Below, in pieces: positions 47,458-58,595 of a stretch of 64,000 nucleotides of DNA. This DNA is from Macrostomum hystrix (taxonomy: Eukaryota > Platyhelminthes > Macrostomidae), in the NCBI GenBank assembly GCA_950097015.1, contig CATNEN010000012.1:3093501-3157500 (forward strand), given 5' to 3'. Positions within the stretch are counted from its first letter, which is position 1. Each line of letters opens with the position of its first letter. The position numbers and the translations under genes are program-made. The notes under the pieces are model-generated. The model did no database searches and was not told where the DNA came from. It worked only from the letters and a program-made list of their open reading frames with translations.

Positions 47458-49790
47458 ATGCCATTGCACCTGGAGGACTACGAGATCGAGCTGTACTCCA
47501 CCATCGGAGAATACCGCGCCCACAAATGGCTCAACTGGGTTGCTAGCCCAGCTCTGTTTAGCATTGGCACAGCTGGGAATGTTCTGCTCATCTGGCTGCT
47601 GCTGCCTAATTGTCGAGCAACGGCCACCTACCGCTATCTGGTACTGCTGGGCCTCCTGGACCAGATGGTCCTGACCTCCGGCCTGCTGAGCCGCTGGCTG
47701 CAGCATGCGTTCGGCTTCAGTCTGGAGCGCACCGGGCCTGCGGCCTGCCTGGCCAACAAGTTCGTCAGCTACTTCTCCAGCACCTGCTCGGCACTGCTCA
47801 TCTGCGTCGTGTCGCTGGAGCGGGCGATGGCGGTGCACAGTCCGTTGCGCGCCGCCCGCATGCAGTCTAGCCGGCGACTGCGGCTGGTCATGTCCGGCGT
47901 GGTGGTCTTCAGCCTGCTGGCCAACAGTCACTGGCTGTTCATCCTGGATCATTTCCACCTGACCAACAGCGACGACAACGCCACCGCAGACTGGGCGAAT
48001 CGAACCAACGCCAGCGGAGGAGACATTGTCGACGCTTTTCCCATGTGCGACATTCGCGAGTCGGCCAAACACTTGAGCAGTGTTCTCAGCGTAGCCGATG
48101 CTGTGCTCTACTCGGTGCTGCCGCTGATCGTCATCTTCGCCTGCAACGCTGCCACAGTGGCCAAACTGCGCCGCGCTCGGATTCGGCGAATGCGCCAGCT
48201 GAGCGCAGTCGGGCTCGATGACAGCTGCCAGGCTTCCTGCAGCGCCGCTGTCACCGTCAAGTACGGCGTCTCGCCCGACCTGCTGCAACTCAGGAGCGCA
48301 GGTGATGATCTTTGTAGCGAGTTCGTTGTCAAAAAGGCGTAACTTTTTCGAGTGCGTTAACTGTCATTGTTGTTGATGCCACCGGGAGCTTCTAACGGGG
48401 ATTTGGGAGGGCGTGAGTAGCAGAGCTATATAGGAGTCTTTTACAGGAGTCGAATGTGTGTGTGACCAGCCGACTGATGCGGTCTAACGCGTTTGCCTCT
48501 CGCACCAATGTCCCTAAGCTCGATTCCGCGGCGAGGCCACATTCAATCGGGGCTCAGCCGCGGAGAGAAGGCTTGGGGGCTAGTCGTGCAATTTACGTCC
48601 TTTAGGGCCAATCTCCAAAGCACAGGGAAGTGTACACTGCCTGACGAGGAGAAAGTCAGGGCAGATGTACACACCTGTGTGAGCGTTATGCCTGCGTACG
48701 GTTTTCTGTGTGCGTGTGCTCTGGAGTCAGCGAAATGGGCAGAATAGCCTCCTCGCTGGCTGCGAATCTAAGGGGATTTGGGGGTGCAAACGGGGATTTG
48801 GGGACTGCTAACGGGGATTTGGGGGACTGCTAACGGGGATTTGGGGGACTGCTAACGGGGATTTGGGGGACTGCTAACGGGGATTTGGGGACTGCTAACG
48901 GGGATTTGGGGACTGCTAACGGGGATTTGGGGACTGCTAACGGGGATTTGGGGTGCAAACGGGGATTTGGGGACTGCTAACGGGGATTTGGGGGCTCCTA
49001 ACGGGGATTTGGGGGACTGCTAACGGGGATTTGGGGACTCCTAACGGGGATTTGGGGGACTGCTAACGGTGATTTGGGGGACTGCTAACGGGGATTTGGG
49101 GGACTGGCGCTACCAGGCTGGCAAAAAGCGAAATTGTTAATTGATCCACTGTCCTATAAATTCTTATCATGGACCAATGACTTTCAGAACCGACAATGCC
49201 ACTGTCAGGCAATGCCAGATTCAGAGCAATACGGTAAATGAGACCAATAGATGTAAGCAAAACAGAAAAGGCAGCACAAAATAAAAAGGTCTGGCTGATT
49301 GCCATAGTGCTTGCTGCCTCATTAAAAGGCAGAATTTTCAAAGGAAAGAGAAGATGAAAGCGGTAAAGAGGGGCAGCCAACTCATATTTTGCCTTCTGTG
49401 ACTGTGTTGGAGACCAGGCAAAGTCATTGGGAAGGCAATGAGCTAAAAAATATATCCTTTACCTGACAGACGCATTATGTGTCTCATTAGCTTTTCAATT
49501 ACACAGGAAACAAAGTGTATTTTTAGGATTGATACTTTCTCTAATTATTCACATCGAAATTCGTCTACAAAATCTTCAATTGGGCTTTCAGTTCTTCTTT
49601 ATAATCAAGTCGGACATTCGTCTTTGATGCCATTAAAACCTGATTTTTTCTAATCTGACCGACAAGTGCGAGACAGCAGCCACTCTGAAAATATTCTCTG
49701 CTAAAATTGTATTTTTTTAAGTCGGAAAACTCTGCCGAAATTGTTTGTAACTGAGAGTGAGAGAAAATTCAATGAGAGAGAGTGAGAGTG

Positions 49791-49826
<36 letters not shown>

Positions 49827-50205
49827 GGAGTGAGAGTGAGAGTGATAGTGAGAGTGAGAGTGAGATTGAGAGTGAGAGTGGGAGTGAGAGTGATAGTGAG
49901 AGTGAGAGTGAGATTGAGAGTGAGAGTGGGAGTGAGAGTGAGAGTGAGAGTGAGAGTGGGAGTGAGAGTGAGAGTGATAGTGAGAGTGAGAGTGAGATTG
50001 AGAGTGAGAGTGGGAGTGAGAGTGATAGTGAGAGTGAGAGTGAGATTGAGAGTGAGAGTGGGAGTGAGAGAGAGAGTGAGAGTGAGAGTGGGAGTGAGAT
50101 TGAGATTGAGAGTGAGAGTGGGAGTGAGATTGAGAGTGAGAGTGGGAGTGAGAGTGAGGGTGAGAGTGGGAGTGGGAGTGAGAGTGAGAGAGAGTGAGAG
50201 TGAGA

Positions 50206-50236
<31 letters not shown>

Positions 50237-50287
50237 GGAGTGAGAGTGAGAGTGGGAGTGAGAGTGGGAGTGAGAGTGGGAGTGAGA

Positions 50288-50318
<31 letters not shown>

Positions 50319-50434
50319 GGAGTGAGAGTGAGAGTGAGAGTGAGAGTGGGAGTGGAAGTGAGAGTGAGAGAGTGAGAGTGAGAGTGAGAGTGGGAGTGGG
50401 AGTGAGAGTGGGAGTGAGAGTGAGAGTGAGAGTG

Positions 50435-50476
<42 letters not shown>

Positions 50477-50486
50477 GGAGTGAGAT

Positions 50487-50518
<32 letters not shown>

Positions 50519-50637
50519 GGAGTGAGATTGAGAGTGAGATTGAGAGTGAGAGTGGGAGTGAGAGAGAGTGAGAGTGAGATTGAGAGTGAGATTGAGAGTG
50601 AGAGTGAGAGTGGGAGTGAGAGAGAGTGAGAGTGAGA

Positions 50638-50668
<31 letters not shown>

Positions 50669-50754
50669 GGAGTGAGAGTGAGAGTGGGAGTGAGAGTGGG
50701 AGTGAGAGTGGGAGTGAGAGAGAGAGTGAGAGTGAGAGTGAGGGTGAGAGTGGG

Positions 50755-50788
<34 letters not shown>

Positions 50789-51800
50789 GGAGTGAGAGTG
50801 AGAGAGAGGGAGTCAGGGTGAGAGACTGATGTGAGTAGGAGTAAGTGTGGAAGTGAGGGACAGCTATAGTTGCTGAGTGATAAGGGAAAAGATTTGAGAT
50901 AGCCATAGCTTAAGTACACGTAAATTTTGATAAATATAAACCCTTCAAATGTGTTTTTCCTGACAGGGGTCTTCCATGATATTCACTCGCCTCCGTCCGC
51001 ACCTCACGCACGCAGACAAGCGGTTGGCCAAGGTAGCCGCGGCCGCGGCTTCGTCAGTTCCGCTGAACGACAGCAGCAGCGGCAGCGGCTGCCGAATTCG
51101 CGAGCTGCCGAGTTGCAACCCCAGCGTCTGCGGCGGCGGCGGCGTCGTCAGCGGAGGTCGCGGCGGCAACAACTGCCTGACGCGAAGTCAGCTGCAGCGC
51201 AGGGCCAGTGTTCAGCAGGTGACCGTGCTTCTGTTGTCAATCTCCACCTTCTATTTGGTGGCCTCGCTGCCGGTGGCTCTGCTGAAGATTCTCACCACAA
51301 TCTCCGGCGCCATCGATATGGCGGCCGTGAACTCTGATTATCGTCTGTACTCACAGTACCGGCTGGCTGAGACCATCACCTACCTGTGTATGTACTCCAA
51401 TCACGCCGTGAACTTCTTTCTCTATTGCGCTTCCGGGCAACGCATTCGAGCCGAACTCCGGGCGCGACTGACCAGGCTCTGCTTCTCCTGCTGCGAGCGT
51501 CGGCGAAGTCGGCGACAGCAGCGGCGGGGGCATCAGAGAAAATTCTTCTTCCGCGAAGGTCCCGGCAATTGCACGCCGCAGCGGTTGCAGTGCCAGGAGC
51601 TTCAGGAGCTGCGGGAGCTGAATGACAAGGAGGAACAGCTGCACGAGATGGAGCAGCAGGAGCGCTTGCTTCCCGCAGGCGACACTGGGCGGAATGGCTT
51701 CGCTGCGGCCTCGAAGCAGCCGAAGGTGCCGACATCCTGCAGAATGTACCGGTCGCCTCCGTTTGAAGTTTTCCCCAGAGAATGCAACTACAGTGTCTGA
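47458..51800 (+). CDS. peptide-type rhodopsin-family GPCR, two exons
   Basis: Exon 1 (47458-48301) encodes TM1-TM5: N41 in TM1, D68 in TM2, the C97-C197 disulphide pair, ERA (121-123) replacing DRY, and three glycosylation sites in the second outer loop (NAT, NRT, NAS, 174-186). Exon 2 encodes TM6 ([20 protein letters not shown]), TM7 with [10 protein letters not shown] instead of NPxxY, and a long basic, Cys-rich tail ending at 51800. The donor GCAG/GTGATG (phase 1) joins in frame to an acceptor ACGCAG/ACAAGC with exon 2 from 51016, giving 542 residues. The stronger-looking acceptor at 50966 does not keep this frame. The 2.7 kb intron holds two arrays and a SINE. Overall shape and the NFFLY motif suggest a neuropeptide-type or orphan receptor; the ligand is unknown. 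Exon 2's start is the least certain point. Confidence 0.85.
48455..48770 (+). mobile_element. tRNA-derived SINE candidate in GPCR intron
   Basis: CGACTGATGCGGTCTAACGC resembles the A box of a Leu/Ser-type tRNA and TAAGCTCGATTCCGCGG a B box. A GC-rich body follows. It lies between a single ACGGGGATTTGGG unit at 48397 and the array of the same unit from 48785, so it may have inserted into the array. Confidence 0.5.
48785..49105. repeat. 20-22-bp minisatellite
   Basis: Unit GCTAACGGGGATTTGGGGAC(T), with GTGCAAACGG variants, about 15 copies, in the GPCR intron. A lone unit occurs at 48393-48408. Confidence 0.93.
49106..49754. other. intron sequence between two arrays
   Basis: No exon-like sequence seen. 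The 105-codon minus frame ending at 49063 starts with TTG and shows no domain. Confidence 0.35.
49755..50825. repeat. GAGAGT hexamer array in GPCR intron
   Basis: About 1.07 kb of GAGAGT/GAGTGA/GGGAGT units. Six-base periodicity leaves most frames open, producing 400-codon artefacts (Ser-Leu or Ser-His repeats on the minus strand). Longer motifs with GATAGT and GAGATT recur in blocks of about 60-70 bases between 49840 and 50110. Confidence 0.97.
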
Positions 51801-51940
51801 GGTGTCTGTTGCAGCAGTGTGTGAGGTGTCTGTTGCAGCAGTGTGTGAGGTGTCTGTTGCAGCAGTGTGTGAGGTGTCTGTTGCAGCAGTGTGTGAGGTG
51901 TCTGTTGCAGCAGTGTGTGAGGTGTCTGTTGCAGATGTAT
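51799..51940. repeat. 24-bp minisatellite at the GPCR stop codon
   Basis: Unit AGGTGTCTGTTGCAGCAGTG plus TGTG, six copies, beginning at the GPCR's TGA (51798-51800). It is therefore at the very start of the 3' untranslated region. Confidence 0.95.
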
Positions 51941-52671
51941 GATGTGTGAATTCGCAGTACACGGTGTAAAAGTGCATCAGGCCCTGGAATTATACTGCAA
52001 GTAGTATGTAGTTGACTATCATTAATGCTCGATTGGCTTTGCTCTGATTGGCTCAGCCCTTTGGGGGGGTCTGTCGCGTTATAGTACAAGACTGGTGTCT
52101 GCTGTACAATGCTTAAAATACAACTGACAAATATTTCCCTTTGTATTGCTAAATAGGCTTGACAAATCCCATGCCAACTCACTCGCTGTGTTTTAGTTAT
52201 TTTTATTCACTATGATAGACTTTGATTTCTATTGTTTTTTCGATGCGAATAAAAAAAACTATTTCTGATTGACTACCTTCGGATAGGAAATAAGGTGACA
52301 ACCACGCCCTCGGCTTAGACCTTTGAGCAGTGACATGTATCGGATCAGCGATTTGAAATGTGATATCGATTGAGTGGACAGGCTAACATGGCGCCAGGGG
52401 GGGGCGAGAGATAAGAGCGATAGAAACGAAGGATTAGAGTCCCGTGGGCGTGTCAGCTGATTCCTATATAATACAGACAATGTGTCTGTCGCACTGCAGA
52501 ATAATACAAATGAGTATCTGCTAGCATAGTATGTTTGTGCTCAGTCACCACACGCACGCAGAAAACTTGTAAAAGATTGCTTCATAGACAGAGCGGTACA
52601 AACCGTTGATAGAGGTGAGATACATGCTTCTGTATTTACTTAATACAATTTCCGTGTGATTAAAAATCCTA
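51941..52671. other. 3' flank of the peptide-type GPCR
   Basis: No further gene recognised. AATAAA occurs at about 52249, a possible polyadenylation signal for the GPCR, which would give a 3' untranslated region of about 450 bases. Confidence 0.35.
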
Positions 52672-53530
52672 GCAAGTCCCATCCCCATGACTCACTGCAA
52701 CAAGTCACAGCTAGTCCCATCCCCATGAGTCACTGCAACAAGTCACAGCTAGTCCCATCCCCATGAGTCACTGCAACAAGTCACAGCTAGTCACATCCCC
52801 ATGACTCACTGCAACAAGTCACAGCTAGTCACATCCCCATGAGTCACTGCAACAAGTCACAGCTAGTCCCATCCCCATGACTCACTGCAACTAGTCACAG
52901 CTAGTCCCATCCCCATGAGTCACTGCAACAAGTCACAGCTAGTCCCATCCCCATGACTCACTGCAACTAGTCACAGCTAGTCCCATCCCCATGAGTCACT
53001 GCAACAAGTCACAGCTAGTCCCATCCCCATGAGTCACTGCAACAAGTCACAGCTAGTCCCATCCCCATGACTCACTGCAACTAGTCACAGCTAGTCCCAT
53101 CCCCATGAGTCACTGCAACAAGTCACAGCTAGTCCCATCCCCATGAGTCACTGCAACAAGTCACAGCTAGTCACATCCCCATGACTCACTGCAACAAGTC
53201 ACAGCTAGTCCCATCCCCATGACTCACTGCAACAAGTCACAGCTAGTCACATCCCCATGAGTCACTGCAACAAGTCACAGCTAGTCCTATCCCCATGAGT
53301 CACTGCAACAAGTCACAGCTAGTCCCATCCCCATGAGTCACTGCAACAAGTCACAGCTAGTCCCATCCCCATGAGTCACTGCAACAAGTCACAGCTAGTC
53401 CCATCCCCATGACTCACTGCAACTAGTCACAGCTAGTCCCATCCCCATGAGTCACTGCAACTAGTCCCATCCCCATGAGTCACTGCAACTAGTCCCATCC
53501 CCATGAGTCACTGCAAATAGTCCCATCCCA
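52672..53530. repeat. 38-bp minisatellite with AP-1 consensus in each unit
   Basis: Unit AGTCCCATCCCCATGAGTCA followed by CTGCAACAAGTCACAGCT, about 22 copies, with shortened units at the right end. The central heptamer is TGAGTCA or TGACTCA in nearly every copy; both are AP-1 (Fos/Jun-type) consensus sites. Confidence 0.96.
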
Positions 53531-54327
53531 TGAGCCACTCACTTATTCCTAGGATTTCCGCATTCTCTAGGATGGAGGAATGCTAATTATATTCCTAATT
53601 TATTAATATTTTTTATGGAACTTGTAAACGATAAATCATTTATTTGCGCCCTTGTCGACGTCATGATGAAAATACAGATAAAAGTCCCATTTTTACTATA
53701 TTCTCGTAGTTATAGTAATACCCGAGGTGGTAGACGGGCTTGGAAATTATTCTTAATCGCCAAACAGATTGCATAGAGACGACAGAACTGGGAAGCCGGT
53801 AGCCTTGTGATAAAAGTACGGCCCAGCCTGGAATGCAATTATTAGCACCACCCCACCCTCCGCGAGTGGCGGTCGGCAAACTCGAAAACAAAAAAAACTG
53901 CCCGCCTGTTCTGGTTGGAACTATTTTTGGAAATGGGTAAAGACATAGTTAACACAGACTGGCGGCAGATAGAGTCAGTGACCGTTTTGCTGCTATCCAG
54001 CTGATTGCTTTCTCGACACTCCGTCTTCCTCCATTCCATTCCTTGTTCCAGTTGACAGGGACTTCTTAAGGACAATTAATAAATGATTTGTTAGAAACTG
54101 ACAAAGTCGAATATTTTGTTAAGCATGAAAACATTTTCACAAAAAGGATATTTTGATTCAGGTCAGATAGAAATACTGAAAGATAGGCATAGTTAGAAAA
54201 ATTACACTCGTAGTAAAAACTTGGTAAAAAGTAGTCAAAAAAATCGACAAATTGAAAATAGACATATAAACAAACAGTCAGATAAACAAATATACTGATA
54301 AACAATGAGACAAAACAAACTGTAAAA
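53531..54327. other. intergenic spacer
   Basis: No gene recognised. Confidence 0.4.
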
Positions 54328-54480
54328 TAAACGAAACATTCAGATAAACAAAACATTTAGGAAAAAAACATTCAGATGAACAAAACATTCAGATAAACAA
54401 ACAATTCAGATAAACGAAACATTCAGATAAACAAGACATTCAGATAAACAAACAATTCAGATAAACAAAACATTCAGATA
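54328..54480. repeat. about 15-18-bp irregular minisatellite
   Basis: AACATTCAGATAAACAA units, about nine copies with length variation, 60 bases upstream of the InaF-motif gene. Confidence 0.88.
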
Positions 54481-54539
54481 AAGACTTAATTAAGCAGAAA
54501 AGTCACATTAACAAACAGACGGACAGACAAAGAGTAGGA

Positions 54540-54773
54540 ATGCTCTTTCCGAAGCAGAAGTCAAAAACGGCGGACTCGACCGGCGGCTCCGAGCAGAGGA
54601 GTCAGGAAGACAGTCTCGCACGTCGATTTGGTCGCAAGGCTGTCCGGTTAATGACTGTTGGGGCCTACCTGATGGCCATACTGTCTGCCTCGGTTGTCAT
54701 GGCCGTGTACTACTGCTGGATATGGTCGCCCAATTTCAGTAACATCACCGAAGCAGATTCCAGTTTGCCTTGA
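54540..54773 (+). CDS. small InaF-motif single-pass membrane protein
   Basis: A 77-residue frame from an ATG at 54540. A basic, Ser-rich head (residues 1-34) leads into RKAVRLMTVGAYLMAILSAS and VVMAVYYCWIWSPNFS. The pattern V-R-L-x-T-V-x-A-Y followed by a hydrophobic helix and V-Y-Y-x-x-x-W-x-P is the InaF motif, named after the fly protein needed for TRP channel function and present in the human INAFM proteins. The tail is short and acidic, with one possible glycosylation site (NIT). By family it may assist an ion channel at the plasma membrane; that is inference. It is intronless as seen; extra exons cannot be excluded. The motif match is from memory. Confidence 0.75.
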   Translation: MLFPKQKSKTADSTGGSEQRSQEDSLARRFGRKAVRLMTVGAYLMAILSASVVMAVYYCWIWSPNFSNITEADSSLP

Positions 54774-55054
54774 ATGATATAGATCCTGCATAATTCTGTC
54801 ACTTTCCGATGTGGATTTTGCTTGAACTCGATCGAAAACTGAAATCCATGCGCAGCCATCCTTCTTCTGTTGGTGTACATATGGCACTAATAGAAACGGG
54901 TATATAGACATAGATTAGCTTACAACTTCTCTAGACCGATCAGAATACTGGCCTCAGAAAATGCTCTAATGTATGAGCTGGTTCGAATTGCAGCTAATGT
55001 GAGACCTGGCCGCCTGAAAGCTTATCTCAGAGTAAATAAGCTTATCTCAGAGCA
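54774..55054. other. 3' flank of the InaF-motif gene
   Basis: No gene recognised and no clear AATAAA. Confidence 0.35.
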
Positions 55055-55430
55055 TAATTATACCACACACCAACACCCAACTCACCCACGCACCGCTCTA
55101 CACTCTCACCCCGTCCGCCCATTCCAACGTCTCTCAACGCCCCAAACCCTCACCCCGTCCGCCAATACCCACCTACCTCACTCAACGCCCCAAACCCTCA
55201 CCCCAATCTGCCCACACCCACCTACCTCACTCCACGCCCCAAACCCTCACCCCCGTCTGCCCACACCAACCTACCTCACTCTACGCCCCAAACCCTCACC
55301 CCCGTCTGCCCACACCCACCTACCCCACTCAACGCCCCAAACCTTCACCCCGTCCGCCAATACCCACCTCACTCCACGCGCCAAACCCTTACCCCGTCCG
55401 CCAACACCCACCTGACTCCACGCCCGAAAC
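55055..55430. repeat. about 50-bp C-rich minisatellite, about 7 irregular copies
   Basis: Units contain CGCCCCAAACCCTCACCCC, GTCCGCCAATACCCACC and TACCTCACTC. The plus strand is almost free of G between units. Confidence 0.93.
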
Positions 55431-56386
55431 TCCGTGGGAGCTTTTCACCCAAACTGATTGGGTGAAATAATTAGTCGCGCTTATGATGCCAAATGTAGAG
55501 CGTTTGGCTAATCTCAGTTCGTATTCAGATCTTGTGTAGATACGAGTATGTAGTTAAAAATAGCATTTTACGCTCTTACGAGTAGTTGATGAAATACATA
55601 CATACTATATGCGCATAAATATACTCGTAGTAAGTTTTTTGCTCAAAAATGTACTCTGTTTTACAAAACTTTTTGCACTAAACTAACGAGCAAAACTACA
55701 CTAGAAAAGTAAGACGACACTCGTATATTTTTTACTACGCAAAATATAATCGCTGTCTGACTCAGATCCAGAATTTACGAGACTTTGTTTTTGAAAATGT
55801 TCATATTTTATTTGATGTTTTTATCGCTGTCTGCCAGATGCCAAAAAAACTGATTCGCAGAGTTAACACGTCCCATGAGCAGAGCCTTGATAAACAGCTG
55901 CCCGCACTCACTAAACCTGTTGAGCAAGAGAGGCTGGATTAACGCTGGATTAGTTACTAGGCTGAGCTTCTTATGATGAGAGCAGGCGCTTAGTTTTTTG
56001 TGAGTTCATATTGCCCCGAATTCCGATAAGTGACTTTATTAGTTTAAAAACTTTCCCACTTGTCTGGAAATGAGATTAGCACAATTTTTTAATTGTCCCT
56101 TCAATTAATTTCCTTCTGCTTTAATGCGGGAAACTCCAGAAAGCAGCTCAATTAAATTTTATTGAGCTCCGCTGTACAGGCAATAAAGAGGGCCGCCTTG
56201 CATGTCAGTTAAATATTGTCTAATTCGATCAAGCACCAATAAATCAAAGTAGGAAAATACTTTCACTAATTAGATTTCTGCGTCTTACATACATTGCACA
56301 CTAAAAGTGTATTTTCCCCATGCTCGGTAGTATAATCTGCATTAAGCTTTTTGTAGTTATTTGCACTAACTACTTTCGCAGTTATA
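55431..56386. other. AT-rich spacer
   Basis: No gene recognised. The octamer TACGAGTA/TACTCGTA and close variants occur four times between 55535 and 55730. Confidence 0.4.
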
Positions 56387-57246
56387 CTACGGGTGTGTCA
56401 TAAGTAATGTCACTGAGGGTAAAACAGACCAACTAACAATCGCAGATGAACGAAACTGTATCAATCAACAACATAGTGTCCCCCAATATCAATCACCCTC
56501 TGGCAGTGCTCGTACAGCTTCTCTACCTCAGCCTGCAGGTGTTTTTCCTCTAGCTGTCGGAACCAGTGCAACGCGGCTTCTTTGACCTCATCATGGTTTG
56601 CGAAACTTCTCTGGGAAAAGTCTGCCTTCAGCCATTTAAAGAGAAACCTGTCGCACAAGTTGAAGTCTGGGCTGTAGGGACTCTGCCAGAGCAGATTTAC
56701 TCGCCGTCCAAGCCAGAAAATCCGAAACAGCCTGACAGGTGTGGGGCCGTGCGTTGTCCATCTGCCGCGGGTCTTCCTTGACCAGGTCGCTGATGACTTC
56801 GATGTTCTCTATTGTCCTGGTTGAACATGGTCGTCCAGATCTGGCGGCATCTCCCAATTCGAACCCAGGATCAGTAAAGTTCTGAAACCACCTGTAAATT
56901 GTCCTGCGAGTTGGGCAGTTGTCTGGCAGTGTGTTCCGGAGATCCTCCTCTACTTCAAGTGCAGATTTTCCAAGCTTGAAGCGAATGAAAGCGTAGAACT
57001 GGATGTGCGTCTTGTCGTGATTCATGTTGAGTTTTGCTCGTTGCAAAAAGATTTCATCGCGTTGCGCTTGCTAAATCTGATTAACAAATTCTTGCGACAG
57101 TTTTGGCCATAGACATTAAAATTGCTGCTCAGGTGTGGTGGCAACTTCTCAATAAATGTACTTTCAGAATATAATATATTTGGATGATTATTGCTTTGGG
57201 TTCCCGCACAACAACCACAGTGACATTACTTATGACACACCCGTAG
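56387..57246 (-). mobile_element. mariner-like element, internally deleted
   Basis: An 860-base element with perfect 29-bp terminal inverted repeats (starting CTACGGGTGTGTCATAAGTA) at 56387-56415 and 57218-57246, flanked by TA on both sides. On the minus strand the transposase starts at 57025 (MNHDKTHIQFYAFIRF), with a helix-turn-helix region (TRRTIYRWFQNF, GRP motif SGRPCSTR). The sequence then jumps from LVKEDPRQ straight to DNARPHTCQAVSDFL: the block with the first catalytic Asp is missing. After a frameshift near 56700 it resumes with SPYSPDFNLCDRFLFKWLK and runs to a stop at 56461. The second and third catalytic Asp are therefore present, the first absent, and the copy is non-autonomous. 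Intact ends mean it could still have moved using another copy's enzyme. Confidence 0.93.
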
Positions 57247-57254
57247 TATTTGCA

Positions 57255-57655
57255 TTAATTTACAAATCAATAACGTTACTAACTATTTTTTGTGTTACTA
57301 ATGAATTTACGGTGTAATTAACGAATCGGTAGTGAAACTAACGAATCTACAGCGCAATTAACGAACAAACAGTGTAATTAACGAATCTAAAGTGTAAGTA
57401 ACGAATCTACAGTGTAACTAACGAATCTACAGTGTAACTAACGAATCTACAGTGTAACTAACGAATCAACAGTGTAACTAACGAATCTACAGTGTAACTA
57501 ACGAATCTACAGTGTAACTAACGAATCTACAGTGTAACTAACGAATCGTTAGTGTAAAAAAGCAAAATATACAGTGTAAGTAACGAATCGACTGAGTAAA
57601 TAACGAATCGACTCTGCAATTAACGAATCGACTGTGCAGTTAACGAATCGATATT
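57255..57655. repeat. 18-20-bp minisatellite adjoining the mariner element
   Basis: Unit GTGTAACTAACGAATCTACA, about 18 copies, irregular at both edges. It begins within tens of bases of the right mariner end. Confidence 0.93.
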
Positions 57656-58587
57656 TGAATTCGGGATTTAAAGTTGAAAGTAACGATTTCATGCTTTGAG
57701 CTTCTCAAAAAATGACCAAAAGCCAACTGTTTAGACGCAAAAGACTGCTAGGCAAATCTTTTTTAGCATGTCTGATCTTCAAAGAAGATTCTAAATACTA
57801 GTACTAGCGTGATATTATTGTTAAAAAATTGACTGAACAACCACAGCTCATATCTCAGCCCCTTATCATTCGGCTTTTCTTGTTGGCGGGGGGCTTAAAA
57901 GCAGGGCCTGATGGTTTCTTGGTTGCCGAAAAAATTTCGGAATAAATAATCATTTCAGCTTTTATCGAGCCGTCAAATCAAAGTGCATATTTTCTTATGC
58001 CCGACTGCAGGAAGCTCCGTTGCAGTCGTCCATGTCATCAGAAAATAACGGCCTGACAGATTCTGACAGATCTTCGCTGGGTGAAAGCCCCTGTGACCTC
58101 GCGACGTACTGGGATAATTGATATCAAGCTTAATCCAGCTTTTCCAGCAGTCAATTGAAGCCGGCAACGTAATCTTACCCAAAATAAATTTGATGCAATT
58201 TAATTTGTTGCACTTTAGCACGGGCAAATAATCCAACTGTAGCGTTTTCTTGAAGAATGCTAACTCTGTGTCCAAAAATTTGAATTTAAGAAGCGAAATT
58301 TTTAAAAAGGGACACTAAAGGACAACTAAGAAATAACATAACGTAATAACATGGAAACACTCCAGTTGTTTAAGCTTGCATAAGCTTCGTACATCCCTAA
58401 ACGTTTAAGCTTGCATCGCCCGGCTCTGAGTCGCTTCTGGAAAGTCTGGAGAGACGTCTACGCAAGATGATATACTGTTAAAGTTATTGCCTTTCCTTCA
58501 TTCGCGCGACTTACGAGTAACTACTCGCTTACTTGTCACCTGTCATCTATTCGTTTTTTTCGGCGAGTGTCGCTAAATTATCATGTA
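57656..58587. other. intergenic stretch
   Basis: The 100-codon minus frame at 57973-58275 opens with TTG and has no motif I recognise; I leave it uncalled. Confidence 0.35.
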
Positions 58588-58595
58588 GTGCGCCT

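Noticed and set aside
48455-48560. A true tRNA gene
   Set aside because: A- and B-box-like sequences are present but the arms do not pair; a SINE head is more likely.
49063-49380. 105-codon minus frame with a hydrophobic stretch
   Set aside because: No ATG at the start, runs into the 20-bp array, and lies in a GPCR intron.
49701-50919. Frames of about 400 codons of Ser-Leu or Ser-His repeats on the minus strand
   Set aside because: Products of the GAGAGT hexamer array, open in multiple frames on both strands, inside a GPCR intron.
50927-51337. 136-codon plus frame overlapping GPCR exon 2
   Set aside because: Wrong frame for TM6-TM7; a shadow of the receptor exon.
57973-58275. 100-codon minus frame
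   Set aside because: It begins with TTG and has no recognisable motif; transposon debris is possible but unsupported.
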